Shown: positions 28,401-36,544 of the stretch, piece after piece
Layout of the letters: every line of letters begins with the position of its first letter
How positions within the stretch are numbered: position 1 is the stretch's first letter
Assembly: GCA_900766495.1 (NCBI GenBank)
Contig: CAAFVM010000045.1
Location: 1 to 64,000, forward strand
DNA length: 64,000 nucleotides
Source of the DNA: Clostridia bacterium
Lineage (GTDB): Bacteria > Bacillota > Clostridia > Christensenellales > Borkfalkiaceae
Reading direction: 5' to 3'
Made by a program: the position numbers and the translations under genes
The notes under the pieces: generated by a model
The model's input: only the letters and a program-made list of their open reading frames with translations
Database searches by the model: none
What the model was told of the DNA's origin: nothing

Positions 28401-29918
28401 CCGTCGCTTACGTCGGTTGATCTGTCTTCGGCAACCTATATCGGCACCGGCGCGTTTGCGTTCCAGAACTCGCTTGCAAGCGTAACTCTAGGCGAGAACG
28501 TAACCGAAATATCCGATTACGCGTTCGCGTTCGATAAAGCGCTTTCGCAGGTTGCCATAACCGCAACCGAGGTTACCGCAGTAGGCGGCTATGCGTTCTA
28601 TGGAACAGCGCTTACCTCGTTTGACGTATCGGGCGTTGCGTTCGTAGGAGACTATGCGTTCGCTCTTACAAATATTACCGCGGTTACGCTTAAAGAAGGC
28701 GCGAAAATCGGCGACGGAACGTTTATGAACTGTCGCAAGCTTGCTTCGGTTGGCAATATCGATAAAGCCGTTGCGGTCGGAGCATATGCGTTTGCGGGAA
28801 CCGCCATAACGAAAGCGGATATAACCGCCGCTCAAAAAATAGGAGACTTCGCGTTCGCGGGTAGCAAAATTACTTCCGTAACGTTTGGCGAAGCTCTTAA
28901 CGAAATAGGCGAAAACCCGTTTGCGGGTTGCGAAATCGCAACTTACGGCAAAACCGAAACCGTAACCATAAAAGAGGGGTACGACGTTGAAACGCTCGTT
29001 ATCGATTATTCTATCGGAAACGGAATATACGTCGAGGGCGGTGTTATTTATAAAACGGCGCAAAACGGCGGAAAGATACTTGTAAGTTACCCCGCGGCTG
29101 ATACCGCTACATCTTACACCGTAGCAAGCGGCACCGTTCGCATAAGCGCGAGGGCGTTCGAAAACTCTAAACTCAACAACGTAATACTTTCAAGCGAGCT
29201 TAAAGCAATAGGCGACAAAGCGTTCTACGGTTGCGAAAAACTTTCCACCGTGGTATTCACAAGTTACAACGCTCCCTCGCTCGAAGAAGAATTCGATTCT
29301 TCGTATATGACTACGGCTAACACCCCCTCGTCTGCAAATGGCGGATTAGGCATAACCGGCTTCTATATGTGGAACGTTTCTTCAAGGAACTCCAACTATT
29401 TCTACGGCGCGAATTTTGTAGATTACATCGGCAAAATCAAGTCGGATATAGTTATGGTTAAACCCTCGAACGGACAGGGATACGACAGCTTTATCTTCTC
29501 GAAGTATTTCGCGACGATAGTTAACGGCGGAGTTGCCGCTACCGAGCAGACCTTAAACGTTATAGCTATTATAAACGCGTTGCCCGCAAGCATCAATCTT
29601 TCGTGCGAAGCGCAGGTTGTTGCCGCAAGAAACGCTTATGAATCGATTACCTCGCTTGAACAAAAGGCTTTGGTAAGCAACTACACCAAACTTACGAGCG
29701 CGGAAAACACTATACAATATCTTAAAAACCGCGACAATCCCGACGAACCCGATAACCCCGATATGCCCGACAATCCGAACAGCAGTTCCAATACCAAAAA
29801 GTTCGGTTGCAAGTCGTCGCTCGGTCAGCTCGGTTGGACGGCAGGCTTTGCGGCTTGCGCCATAGCGGTTTACGCGATAATAAGCAAAAAGAAAAAAGAA
29901 TACGGAAATCGCGACTGA
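22470..29918 (+). CDS. Secreted subtilisin-like (S8) protease fused to Ig-like and BspA-LRR regions, C-terminal membrane anchor
   Basis: The 2482-residue protein starts at ATG 22470, behind AAGGAAA; the ATG at 22443 lacks a site and would disrupt the signal peptide. The signal peptide ends near residue 35 (SVSA). The S8 catalytic set is complete: D221 (DTG), H297 (HGTH), oxyanion N393 (AASND) and S623 (GTSMAAP). A PA-type insertion lies at about 460-580. It continues with fibronectin-like domains as in C5a-peptidase-type subtilases and a BIG2-like domain near 1320-1390. From about 1460 to 2270 it carries BspA/LRR_5 repeats. The C-terminus has a Pro/Asp/Asn-rich linker, then FGCKSSLG, a hydrophobic helix and a Lys-rich end, which looks like a tripartite cell-surface sorting or anchoring tail without LPXTG. 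It likely cleaves proteins captured at the cell surface; the adjacent Opp transporter supports a role in peptide nutrition (inference). Confidence 0.93.
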   Translation: MTKKKKFLINILSVVTAICFVVAGVSGDFSSVSASGGNGGNKSSSSVSDVMKIKDGTVDLNSSSYFDSSAVYKLPDTVQPSDDVSIIVEMNVETVKDAFDKTMTGGTLKDFVGTKTAEKTSAKIASKRKNFYDKLDGAGIDYVIGEEYDTLLGGFEITIKASDFKKVTEVLPEDTEYVVSETYAVSETKVVTNDVDVYDTGIFDSSSLKYQGAGVVVAVLDTGLDYTHTAFLEENFKAARENDAFTLSTVASKINGTAAARTTAGLTAQDVYVSRKVPYAYDYADKDSDVQPINSEHGTHVAGIIAGNDDTITGVAPEAQLAIMKVFSDSQTGAKTSWILAALEDCVKLGVDVINMSLGTSCGFSREEDEDKVNEIYDTIKEQGVSLIVAASNDYNATMGSKKNGNNGLTSNPDSGTVGSPATYPAALSVASVDGVKTPYLKYGNEIIYFNEASVSSSEKKNFVNEILANAGNLDSKDFDYVTIPGVGRDADYAESGDYYHGKIVLVKRGETTFEEKVRIALKDKGAAGIIIYNNVSGSISMSVGKSTGPVCSIAQDEGEMLASAKTGKIRISKSQVAGPFMSDFSSWGPTSDLKIKPEITAHGGEILSAVPGQEYERLSGTSMAAPNQAGAAALIRQYVKYSGTFGSNIDPVTVTSRVNQLMMSTADIVYNKNGLPYAVRKQGAGLVNMTKATTTAAYLTTFDENGEMDKSKLELGDDKNKTGKYTMTFAINNLTSSKLTYDIGSIVMTEGVSKTYTGHDDTTVTQEGYLLGGKTTVTSVEGGSKNGNAVTVNGNGVAKVTVEIALTDADKAYLDKSFKHGMYIEGFVTLKAQSGTKVDMNLPFLAFYGDWTEAPIFDEEYYDTNPDEINKGLDEDDKLMEDAYATRVIGGLYSDYITTLGSYYFVQDPSATQIAASKSHISISNQEDGNSSTVTSIRSISAGLLRNAKRIVISITEDATGKTVYEQTSYNQRKSHSSGGNIYASSIDVDFATAANNLKNNTQYTVTVKAYIDYGDGGEKNNARNTFSFPLYVDFQAPVVTGVNYRSEYDKTTKKTKLFADISVYDNHYAMGMSVGQIIPADPSSGYAFTMQSFGKYVTPIYSSFNSTSKIIVELTDYVSQIKQSAGVSYDKDGNAQVEYNNNSFIVTCYDYAMNSATYQLRLPDEILSLNFTESEITLSPYETADLTRLLSIYPDESWAQTLEYEIENGDYLAIANQTLIAKANDSEEVKTTYVTARGKDADGNAVEARLKVNVLYKGHPKYKRFTVPDVNKFEVTGYTTERAFHGNSSDEREIGVAGGTYEFGENNALSMFPSESVKVNYTLDVYFPEGVDVVFKTGNGKIVTVSDDGVITAVAEGNATVTVTVTKNGKNTIYTKRIPVSVKDPFTTNSIYLMSYKGEGETVNGEPNVVVIPENRGVTTIYSYAFSGYEYVEKDLDAGDVIDKEDPYYIKQMYIGDDRIKKIIIPEGVTTIESYAFANLTALEEVVMPTTLTRIGVGAFYGCKNLKKINLNYAKFINEKAFAGCSLESVSLDNVVAIGNYTFQGNTFSTLTLPMSSQSLGIGAFKDCKNLTFVTFVAPKMKIGSSAFEGCSALKSVNVNAAVISSSAFAGCTNLADVTIGKDVTLIGEYAFANTAVKAFKLEYGNKNYVSEENGAILSQVGSDGKKTLCLVAPSAKTSITTDADYIGAGAFAGSKIQKVIATKATYVGAYAFAGCSNFWNWQGEFSNVTEIGDYAFYGTQLKETPDLTNVEKIGRYAFATSNITSVTVPANCEVGEYAFAYCNALTNVTVGNGAVIGAYAFANTVNVKNTYEYIIAKLDNDKKTNAVINAIFNTYYELYDYEIKNDKGEVTGVEKRYRYKLLAQSKSYLETVTIGDDVILGEYAFAGNPRMTTLNLGNSVEIGDYAFFDANALTAADLSSVKSVGAYAFAGSRTKEYSVVNRTLGDAYDFKDEEGKSYAGNSALVTGYAYTSFAPSLTSVDLSSATYIGTGAFAFQNSLASVTLGENVTEISDYAFAFDKALSQVAITATEVTAVGGYAFYGTALTSFDVSGVAFVGDYAFALTNITAVTLKEGAKIGDGTFMNCRKLASVGNIDKAVAVGAYAFAGTAITKADITAAQKIGDFAFAGSKITSVTFGEALNEIGENPFAGCEIATYGKTETVTIKEGYDVETLVIDYSIGNGIYVEGGVIYKTAQNGGKILVSYPAADTATSYTVASGTVRISARAFENSKLNNVILSSELKAIGDKAFYGCEKLSTVVFTSYNAPSLEEEFDSSYMTTANTPSSANGGLGITGFYMWNVSSRNSNYFYGANFVDYIGKIKSDIVMVKPSNGQGYDSFIFSKYFATIVNGGVAATEQTLNVIAIINALPASINLSCEAQVVAARNAYESITSLEQKALVSNYTKLTSAENTIQYLKNRDNPDEPDNPDMPDNPNSSSNTKKFGCKSSLGQLGWTAGFAACAIAVYAIISKKKKEYGNRD

Positions 29919-29939
29919 TTTTCGCAATTCGAGGATAGT

Positions 29940-31526
29940 ATGAGAAAGAAAATTATAACGATATTAACGCTTTTGTGCGCGGTTTCGCTCTGTTTGGGGC
30001 TTACCGCGTGCAAAAAGACGAATATGCTCGACGATTACTACGCGAAAGGTTACAGAATATTCGTAACCTACGATGCCGTCAGCGGCGAGTTCGCGCGCGA
30101 CCCCGATTTGAGCATTATCGACGCGTTCAAACCCTCCGCATACGAAAAAGACGCCGAGGGTAAGATACATATCAAACTTAAAGAACCCGATTTAAAAGAA
30201 AGATGGGGCGTTAAGGATATGAGCCTTACCTTTTCGGAGCATTCGTTCGTGGGGTGGTATAAAAACGCCACGATGAAAACCGACGCAAGCGGCAATCCTT
30301 TGGGTGAAAACGGCGAAAGAATTTACCTTTACGAGGGAGTATATTATGCCGAAGAAGCGCATAAAACAATAGCTTACCCCGCGTATGAATATTCCGAGCC
30401 GTGGAATTTCGAAACCGACGAGATTGTGTACTCCGAAGACCAGGATAAGCTTGAAATGACCCTTTATTGCGGTTGGGTTCGTTATTATACTTTCGATTAC
30501 TACTATAAATACGATACCGACGGAGAAGACGTAGCGTGGCAGAAATACGGTACCACAATGTTCAACTACGTGTATAACACGAGAAACGGCGGTAATAAAG
30601 ACCAAGCGTTTTTACCCGACTGGGGTAACGGCGCAATGCAATACACAAGCAAATATTCCGATAATACCAACTTTAATTTCCCCAAGCTTGCAAACTCCAC
30701 GTTTAAAGAAGCTTATTCCGACGAAGATTGCGAAAATAAAATAGAGGGCAGTATAACTCACGGCGGCTCGCTCGACGAGGCTACCTGTTCGGAAGTTAAC
30801 AGAACCACGAACGTTTACGTAATTTTCGAAAAGGGCGACAGATACAGAATAGAAACCGCTCAACAGCTTTCGCAAAACGGCAACGCCGCAGGCATTTACA
30901 CAATACTTGCCGACCTCGATTTTACGGGCGTTACCTGGCCCGCCGCTTTTGTAAACGGTAAATTTACCGGCACGTTCGACGGAAACGGTAAAACTATTAA
31001 AAACGTTACCGCCGTTCGTTCTTCGGGGACAAGCGCATATTCGGGTACGTTTGCAAACGTGGCGAAAGGCGCCGTCGTAAAAAACATAACGTTCGAAAAT
31101 CTTACTTTCGATACGGGTAACGCCGCTGTAGACCGTTTGATTACTTCGGTTTATTTCGGAACATTTGCCGGTTACATAGAAGACGGTTCTACCGTTAAAA
31201 ACGTAACCGTTAAAAACGCGACCTTTAAACTGGGCGCGGTGGCAATGACTTCGGTAAGAAATAAAAATCTTAACTTGTTCGTAAACGACGAAAGAAAAGA
31301 GAAAACCGGATTGACGTTAGAGGGCACTCCTCATTTTACGATTTACGCCCTCGCTACTCAAACCCAATATTTTTACACCGTAAAACTCGAAATTAACGAA
31401 ACCACAGGCGAGCTTACTTCTACCGACGGGCTTGTCGACGGCAATAAAATAACCGCTACTTTTATTTCTCAAAAGCGTTACGAGATAAAAGACGGCGGCA
31501 TAAAAGCATCTTACGATATACAATAA
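29940..31526 (+). CDS. Lipoprotein with C-terminal GLUG-like repeats
   Basis: This 528-residue protein is preceded by GAGGATAGT and begins 21 bp after the protease gene. The signal peptide has a clear lipobox L-T-A-C with Cys24. Residues about 60-300 are rich in Tyr, Asp and Trp, with GWYKN and CGWV stretches resembling degenerate Flg_new repeats. At about 320-430 there are GLUG-type repeats (LADLDFTG, GTFDGNGKTI, VKNITFENL), a beta-helical fold found in surface and IgA-protease-like proteins. No catalytic motif was seen. Position between the protease and the peptide transporter, with short spacing, suggests a shared transcript and a role in substrate capture. That role is inference; the lipoprotein call is firm. 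Confidence 0.8.
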   Translation: MRKKIITILTLLCAVSLCLGLTACKKTNMLDDYYAKGYRIFVTYDAVSGEFARDPDLSIIDAFKPSAYEKDAEGKIHIKLKEPDLKERWGVKDMSLTFSEHSFVGWYKNATMKTDASGNPLGENGERIYLYEGVYYAEEAHKTIAYPAYEYSEPWNFETDEIVYSEDQDKLEMTLYCGWVRYYTFDYYYKYDTDGEDVAWQKYGTTMFNYVYNTRNGGNKDQAFLPDWGNGAMQYTSKYSDNTNFNFPKLANSTFKEAYSDEDCENKIEGSITHGGSLDEATCSEVNRTTNVYVIFEKGDRYRIETAQQLSQNGNAAGIYTILADLDFTGVTWPAAFVNGKFTGTFDGNGKTIKNVTAVRSSGTSAYSGTFANVAKGAVVKNITFENLTFDTGNAAVDRLITSVYFGTFAGYIEDGSTVKNVTVKNATFKLGAVAMTSVRNKNLNLFVNDERKEKTGLTLEGTPHFTIYALATQTQYFYTVKLEINETTGELTSTDGLVDGNKITATFISQKRYEIKDGGIKASYDIQ

Positions 31527-31538
31527 ACGGAGGTTTAT

Positions 31539-34175
31539 ATGAAAAATAAATTATCTCGCATAGTTTGCACTGCGTTAAGCGGCGTTATGTGCCTTTCTAT
31601 AGGTCTTACCGCCGGGTGCAAGAAAAATTCCGGCACTAAAAAAGACGCAATCGTAATTATGACCGAAGAATTGAGCGGTTTGTTCAACCCGTTCTACGCT
31701 ACTTCGGGTCCCGACCAGGACGTAATCGGGCTTACCCAGATAGGTATGCTTTCCACCGAATACGTAAGCGACGATTCTAAATACGGCACGGCGAAAACGG
31801 TTGCCGGCGACGATTACGCGACCGTTGCCAAGGCTTACGACGTTGCGGTTGCCCCCGACAACAGCAAAACCGTTTACACTTTCGTAGTTAAGAACAACCT
31901 TAAGTTCTCCGACGGCGTTAAACTTACGATGAACGACGTAATGTTCAATATTTACGAATATCTCGACCCCGTTTACACCGGTTCGTCCACTATGTATTCT
32001 ACCAAGATTTTAGGTCTTTCGGAATACAGAACTCAAAGAACCGACGACGGCGCCGACTCCGAACTCAATTCGGCTGCCGCAGGAATGGCTTACGACAGAC
32101 GTTCGGAACTTTTATCTGTTTATACAGACAATTTCGACAGAAGCGAATCGGGCAGCGGTTCTTACAGAGCTTCGTATGAAGAAATGAAGAATTTCATTCT
32201 CAATAATCATACCGTATCCGACGCATATAAAGCGGCTGTTGGTAGCGGCGTTACTAATTATAACGCGCAGCTTTTAAAAGACTACGATTATACTCTTGAA
32301 ACCTTTAAAAAGGAACTCGAATCCGACTTTAAAGCAGCTAAAGAATCTTACGACCTTACAACAGCCCCCTATAAGGACCACGCTAAAAAACTTCAAAGCG
32401 ATATATTCAAATTCTTCCTTTACGAGGGCTATATTACCCCCGTATACGCTAAACTGCCTAACTCCAGCCGCGACGACCTCACTAAAATCGAGCGTTTCGA
32501 CAACGAGGATATAGTTAACAGCTATAAGACGGAAGCAGCCGCAATCGACAGAGTATATAACGATACCATTACAACAAAATTGCATTTTGTTCTTTCTTCG
32601 TGGGGCACCGCGGGAACCGTTCTTACCACTTATACGGCAGACGCGCGTACCGCTTTGATGGAACAACTCATCGAGGAAAACGGCGGGCAAATGCTTTACC
32701 CGAACATCGAGGGTATCGTTTCGCTCGGTCATACTTCTGACGTTAGCTCGGTTACGATTGGCGGAACCACTTATAAAGTTGCTCATCAGCACAACGCCGA
32801 CGGTTCGCCCGTTAATTCCGACGAATACGACGTTCTGCAAATCACCATAGAGGGCGTTGACCCCAAAGCCATTTATAACTTCGGCTTTACCGTTGCTCCC
32901 GCTCACTATTACACCGCTTCTTCGTCCGCTCCTAACGGCGAAACCATCGATATTGCCAACAACAAATTCGGCGTAAAATACGCTAACTCCGAATTCCAGA
33001 GCAAGGTTATACAGTCGCAGGAACACGTTGAGGTTCCAGTAGGCGCAGGTCCTTACGCCGCTACCGACAAGAACATGTCGAACAAACCCAGCGGTTCGGA
33101 ATTCGTAAAATCGAACATAGTTTATTACAAGGCGAACAAGAACTATATGTTCCCCGTAAAAACCGAAAAACTGCAAATGCAGGTTGTAAGCTCTTCGAAC
33201 GCTATCGATAAGCTTGAAAAGGGCGAAGTAGACTACATCACTCCGCAGTTCACCAACGACAATGCAAAACGTTTGAAAGCTATGGAAAAATCGGGCTTCA
33301 AAACCCTTTCCGCATGGCAGCTCGGTTACGGCTATATAGGTATTAACGCCGGTAAAGTTAAAAACGTTTATATCCGTAAGGCAATTATGGCTGCAATGCA
33401 AACCTCTATCGCAACGCAGTATTACGAAAAAGGCACCTGCAACACGATTGACTGGCCTATGTCGATGGTAAGCTGGGCTTATCCGTTCGACGACGCGGGC
33501 AATACCATACCTAACGAAAAGGATTACTTGCAATTCATTTCGAAAGAACAAGCCATCGATACCGTTAAAGCGTATATGAATATGGCAGGCGTATCCGAGG
33601 GCGATTCGCAACTTAAAATCAAGTTCACCATCGCGGGCGCGTCCATAACCGAACACCCGACCTACAACGTGTTCAAACAGGCGCAGGAAATTCTTAACGA
33701 ATCTTGCGGCTGGCAGGTAGAAATCAAAGCCGACTCGCAGGCTCTTACCAAACTTGCAACCGGTTCGCTCGAAGTGTGGGCTGCCGCTTGGGGTTCCACT
33801 ATCGACCCCGATATGTATCAGGTTTACCACAAAGATTCCACGGCTACCTCGGTTTACGCATGGGGCTATCGCGAAATCAAAAACGACCCGAGTTCTTACG
33901 AATATAACCTTATTGCAGGCGACGGTTTGGGCGACGGAAAAGGCAGCTTGAGCGACATCATCGACGCAGCTCGCAACACGCTCGACCAGAACAACCGTAA
34001 ACAGTTGTATCAGGAAGCGATGAACCTCGTTCTGGAACTCGCGGTTGAAATGCCCGTATATCAAAGACAGACCATGTACGCTTACAACAGCAAAACGGTT
34101 AAGGGCTTCAACACCACGGTAAATCCTTACAGCTCGCCGCTGGAAAAGATTTGGGAACTTGAACTTGTAAAATAA
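31539..34175 (+). CDS. oppA: Oligopeptide ABC transporter substrate-binding lipoprotein, unusually long
   Basis: The start ATG 31539 lies 7 bases after CGGAGG. The lipobox is T-A-G-C with Cys27. The family-5 extracellular solute-binding protein pattern is clear: LSGLFNPFYA near the start of the mature protein, KFSDGVKLTMNDVMFN at about 127-142, a hinge region near 500-650, and a C-terminal part with SLEVWAAAWG and PEMPVYQRQ-like features. At 878 residues it is about 300 longer than usual OppA/DppA proteins. The extra length is mainly a charged, partly helical insertion at about 185-440. It is followed by both permeases and both ATPases, so transport of peptides is highly likely. The exact ligand may differ because of the insertion. 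Confidence 0.92.
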   Translation: MKNKLSRIVCTALSGVMCLSIGLTAGCKKNSGTKKDAIVIMTEELSGLFNPFYATSGPDQDVIGLTQIGMLSTEYVSDDSKYGTAKTVAGDDYATVAKAYDVAVAPDNSKTVYTFVVKNNLKFSDGVKLTMNDVMFNIYEYLDPVYTGSSTMYSTKILGLSEYRTQRTDDGADSELNSAAAGMAYDRRSELLSVYTDNFDRSESGSGSYRASYEEMKNFILNNHTVSDAYKAAVGSGVTNYNAQLLKDYDYTLETFKKELESDFKAAKESYDLTTAPYKDHAKKLQSDIFKFFLYEGYITPVYAKLPNSSRDDLTKIERFDNEDIVNSYKTEAAAIDRVYNDTITTKLHFVLSSWGTAGTVLTTYTADARTALMEQLIEENGGQMLYPNIEGIVSLGHTSDVSSVTIGGTTYKVAHQHNADGSPVNSDEYDVLQITIEGVDPKAIYNFGFTVAPAHYYTASSSAPNGETIDIANNKFGVKYANSEFQSKVIQSQEHVEVPVGAGPYAATDKNMSNKPSGSEFVKSNIVYYKANKNYMFPVKTEKLQMQVVSSSNAIDKLEKGEVDYITPQFTNDNAKRLKAMEKSGFKTLSAWQLGYGYIGINAGKVKNVYIRKAIMAAMQTSIATQYYEKGTCNTIDWPMSMVSWAYPFDDAGNTIPNEKDYLQFISKEQAIDTVKAYMNMAGVSEGDSQLKIKFTIAGASITEHPTYNVFKQAQEILNESCGWQVEIKADSQALTKLATGSLEVWAAAWGSTIDPDMYQVYHKDSTATSVYAWGYREIKNDPSSYEYNLIAGDGLGDGKGSLSDIIDAARNTLDQNNRKQLYQEAMNLVLELAVEMPVYQRQTMYAYNSKTVKGFNTTVNPYSSPLEKIWELELVK

Positions 34176-34211
34176 GTTAAAACGCTGTGTTTAATTAAAA
34201 ATGCGTTTTCA

Positions 34212-34250
34212 GGGCACCGTCGCGCACAAAATCTGCGCGGCGGTCTGCCC
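34212..34250 (+). promoter_or_regulatory. Strong hairpin between oppA and oppB without T run
   Basis: GGGCA (34212-34216) pairs with TGCCC (34246-34250), with inner CGCGCA/TGCGCG pairing around a short A-rich loop. No T run follows. Such hairpins after binding-protein genes typically protect the upstream mRNA and lower downstream expression, giving excess binding protein over permease. Confidence 0.55.
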
Positions 34251-34378
34251 GTAGTTATCGGTATAATTCGCGTTTCGTCGTTTTTTCGGCAAATCGGAAT
34301 TAATAACCGGACATAAGAAAAAAATCTACTTTTTTTGTGCGTAAAAATTTTTGCGGGCAATAAAAACTCGGAGCAAAA

Positions 34379-35371
34379 ATGTTCAAATACATTCTTAAAA
34401 GGTTGGGAATATCCCTGCTTATACTTTTAGGCGTTTCGCTTCTGCTGTATACGCTTTTGCGTTGCATGCCCACCGACTTTATAATGAACAAAATCGTTAC
34501 TTTAAGTCAGGCGGGGGGCGATAGCGTAACCGAAGAGCTGAAAAGGCAAATGTATAAAACCTACGGGCTTGACGGCAACATAATTCAGGGCTATTTTACC
34601 TGGCTCGGCAATATTTGCAGGCTCGATTTCGGCAAAAGTTTTATTAACCAGCGCGACGTATTAGGCGAAATATTCAACGCGGACAGGCTTGGAACCTCTT
34701 TCACGGTTGCCGCCATTTCCACGGTGTTCGAATTTTTAATAGCCATACCTCTCGGCATAACCGCGGCAACTCATCAATATTCTATCCGCGACTATGTTGT
34801 AACCGTTCTGGTTCTTATAGGTATATCTTTGCCGTCGTTCTTCTTCGGTCAAATGCTTAAAGATATATTCGCCATAAAACTCGACTGGTTCCCCGTATCG
34901 GGCATGGAAACCGCAGGCGTAACGTTCGCAAACGGATGGGAAAGATTCGTCGACTATCTGCGCCATATGTTCCTGCCTGTTTTGACGGTGGTAATTTTAA
35001 GTATAGGTTCGCGAATGAGAATGACCAGAACCAACATGCTCGAGGTTTTGAACTCCGATTACATAAGAACCGCCCGCGCGAAAGGTTTGAAAGAAAGCAA
35101 GGTTATTTACAAACACGCTTTCAGAAATACCATGATACCGCTGGTAACCAGCCTTGCGGGGCTTATACCGTCGCTTTTCTCGGGCGCTATGATAACCGAA
35201 CAGGTATTCGACCTCCCCGGAATGGGGCAGTTTGCTCTTAACGCAATGACGCAGGTCGATATTCCCGTTATAATGACTTACAATATGTTCCTTGCCGCGC
35301 TGTCGGTTTTGGGCGTATTGCTTGCCGACCTTATGTACGCCGTGGTTGACCCGCGCGTTAAACTCGCTTAA
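34379..35371 (+). CDS. oppB: Oligopeptide ABC transporter permease, OppB type
   Basis: This 330-residue inner-membrane protein has the OppB/DppB layout. A first helix at about 10-30 is followed by an external loop with YGLDG and LDFGKS motifs, then five more helices. The EAA loop is recognisable by RTARAKGL near 225-232 followed by HAFRN, which contacts the ATPases. The ribosome site is CGGAG about 7 bases before the ATG. It lies 203 bp after oppA and 15 bp before oppC, in standard operon order. Confidence 0.95.
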   Translation: MFKYILKRLGISLLILLGVSLLLYTLLRCMPTDFIMNKIVTLSQAGGDSVTEELKRQMYKTYGLDGNIIQGYFTWLGNICRLDFGKSFINQRDVLGEIFNADRLGTSFTVAAISTVFEFLIAIPLGITAATHQYSIRDYVVTVLVLIGISLPSFFFGQMLKDIFAIKLDWFPVSGMETAGVTFANGWERFVDYLRHMFLPVLTVVILSIGSRMRMTRTNMLEVLNSDYIRTARAKGLKESKVIYKHAFRNTMIPLVTSLAGLIPSLFSGAMITEQVFDLPGMGQFALNAMTQVDIPVIMTYNMFLAALSVLGVLLADLMYAVVDPRVKLA

Positions 35372-35386
35372 TTTTCGGGGGATAAT

Positions 35387-36538
35387 ATGGAAGATTTGAA
35401 TAAAGATAAAAATATTACGCCCGAAAGCGAGGCTTTAAAACAGGAAACCGAAGCCGTAACCGAAGAAATCGTGAAAGAAGAAACGGTTTTAGAATCAGAA
35501 AACGCGGTTAACCAAAACGTTTCGCAGGTTACCGCCGAAGCCGCGGACGACGGCGAAAAGCCGCTTGATAAAAACGTTAAGCTTATGTCGCCCACGCGCA
35601 TGGTTTTGCGCAGATTCTTCCGCTCGAAACTTTCGCTCACGGGGCTTATTATGCTGTGCGCTCTGTTTGTTTTTTGTTGGTTCGGCCCGGTGGTTTACCG
35701 CGCGTGGGGCGAAATAGAAGTCGACCGTTACGGCGCCGCTACTTTTGACGATTACGAAATTCCCGGCGACGAATACGGCGCGGTTCAGATAGTAGTATCG
35801 AACAAAGGTATTAACGACCTTGCCGACATATCGGGCGACCACCTGCTCGGAACCGACGAAAAGGGACTTGACGTATTTACCCGCTTGATGTACGGCGGCA
35901 GGCTTTCGCTTTCAATCAGCTTTCTGGCTGTATTTTTAACGTCTGCGCTCGGCATAGTGCTCGGCGGCGTCGCGGGATTTTACGGCGGCGTGGTCGATAA
36001 TATCATAATGCGTATATGCGACGTTTTAATATGTTTGCCTACTCTTCCGCTGATGCTTATAATCGGTTCGGTTCTCGAATCGAACGGCGTTCCGTCGGAA
36101 TATTACATATATCTGCTTATGGGCATTTTGTCGCTGTTCTCGTGGCCGGGAATGGCAAGGCTTGTTCGCGGACAAATATTGTTTTTAAGGGAACAGGAAT
36201 ATATGGTAGCCGCCGAGGCTATGGGCTATTCCACTCCGCGTAAAATATTCAAGCACTTAATCCCAAACATTCTGCCGCAAATACTTGTTTCAATGACTTT
36301 GTCGCTCGGCAGCATGATACTTTACGAATCTACTTTGTCATACCTGAACCTCGGTGTTCGCGTGCCTTACGCTTCGTGGGGTACTATGATTGAGGTAATT
36401 TCGCGCAACCCCGTAATACTTAAAAACTATCCCAACGTATGGGTGCCGTCGGGTATTTGCATTATACTTGCCGTGCTCGGCTTCAACTTTATCGGCGACG
36501 GTCTGCGCGACGCGCTCGACCCCAAACAGAGGAGATAA
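35387..36538 (+). CDS. oppC: Oligopeptide ABC transporter permease, OppC type, with acidic N-terminal extension
   Basis: This 383-residue permease has the OppC_N segment (SPTRMVLRRFFRSKLSLTG) at about 69-87 and a long first external loop with LLGTDEKGLDVFTR. The EAA motif AAEAMGYS is followed by HLIPN. The first 65 residues are unusual: Glu/Asp/Lys-rich, with no hydrophobic segment, predicted cytosolic and disordered. Typical OppC proteins have only 20-40 residues before the first helix. The start ATG is preceded by CGGGGGATA. The core permease assignment is firm; the extension's role is unknown. Confidence 0.95.
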   Translation: MEDLNKDKNITPESEALKQETEAVTEEIVKEETVLESENAVNQNVSQVTAEAADDGEKPLDKNVKLMSPTRMVLRRFFRSKLSLTGLIMLCALFVFCWFGPVVYRAWGEIEVDRYGAATFDDYEIPGDEYGAVQIVVSNKGINDLADISGDHLLGTDEKGLDVFTRLMYGGRLSLSISFLAVFLTSALGIVLGGVAGFYGGVVDNIIMRICDVLICLPTLPLMLIIGSVLESNGVPSEYYIYLLMGILSLFSWPGMARLVRGQILFLREQEYMVAAEAMGYSTPRKIFKHLIPNILPQILVSMTLSLGSMILYESTLSYLNLGVRVPYASWGTMIEVISRNPVILKNYPNVWVPSGICIILAVLGFNFIGDGLRDALDPKQRR

Positions 36539-36544
36539 TTACGA

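Noticed and set aside
22470..29918. CRISPR-like or tandem DNA repeats
   Set aside because: The repetition reflects degenerate LRR codons without conserved spacer-repeat periodicity.
32274..34064. Nearly 600-codon open frame antisense to oppA
   Set aside because: Codon bias of the real gene leaves the opposite frame open; the product has no domain and no ribosome site. The same applies to the long antisense frame at 18195-19340.
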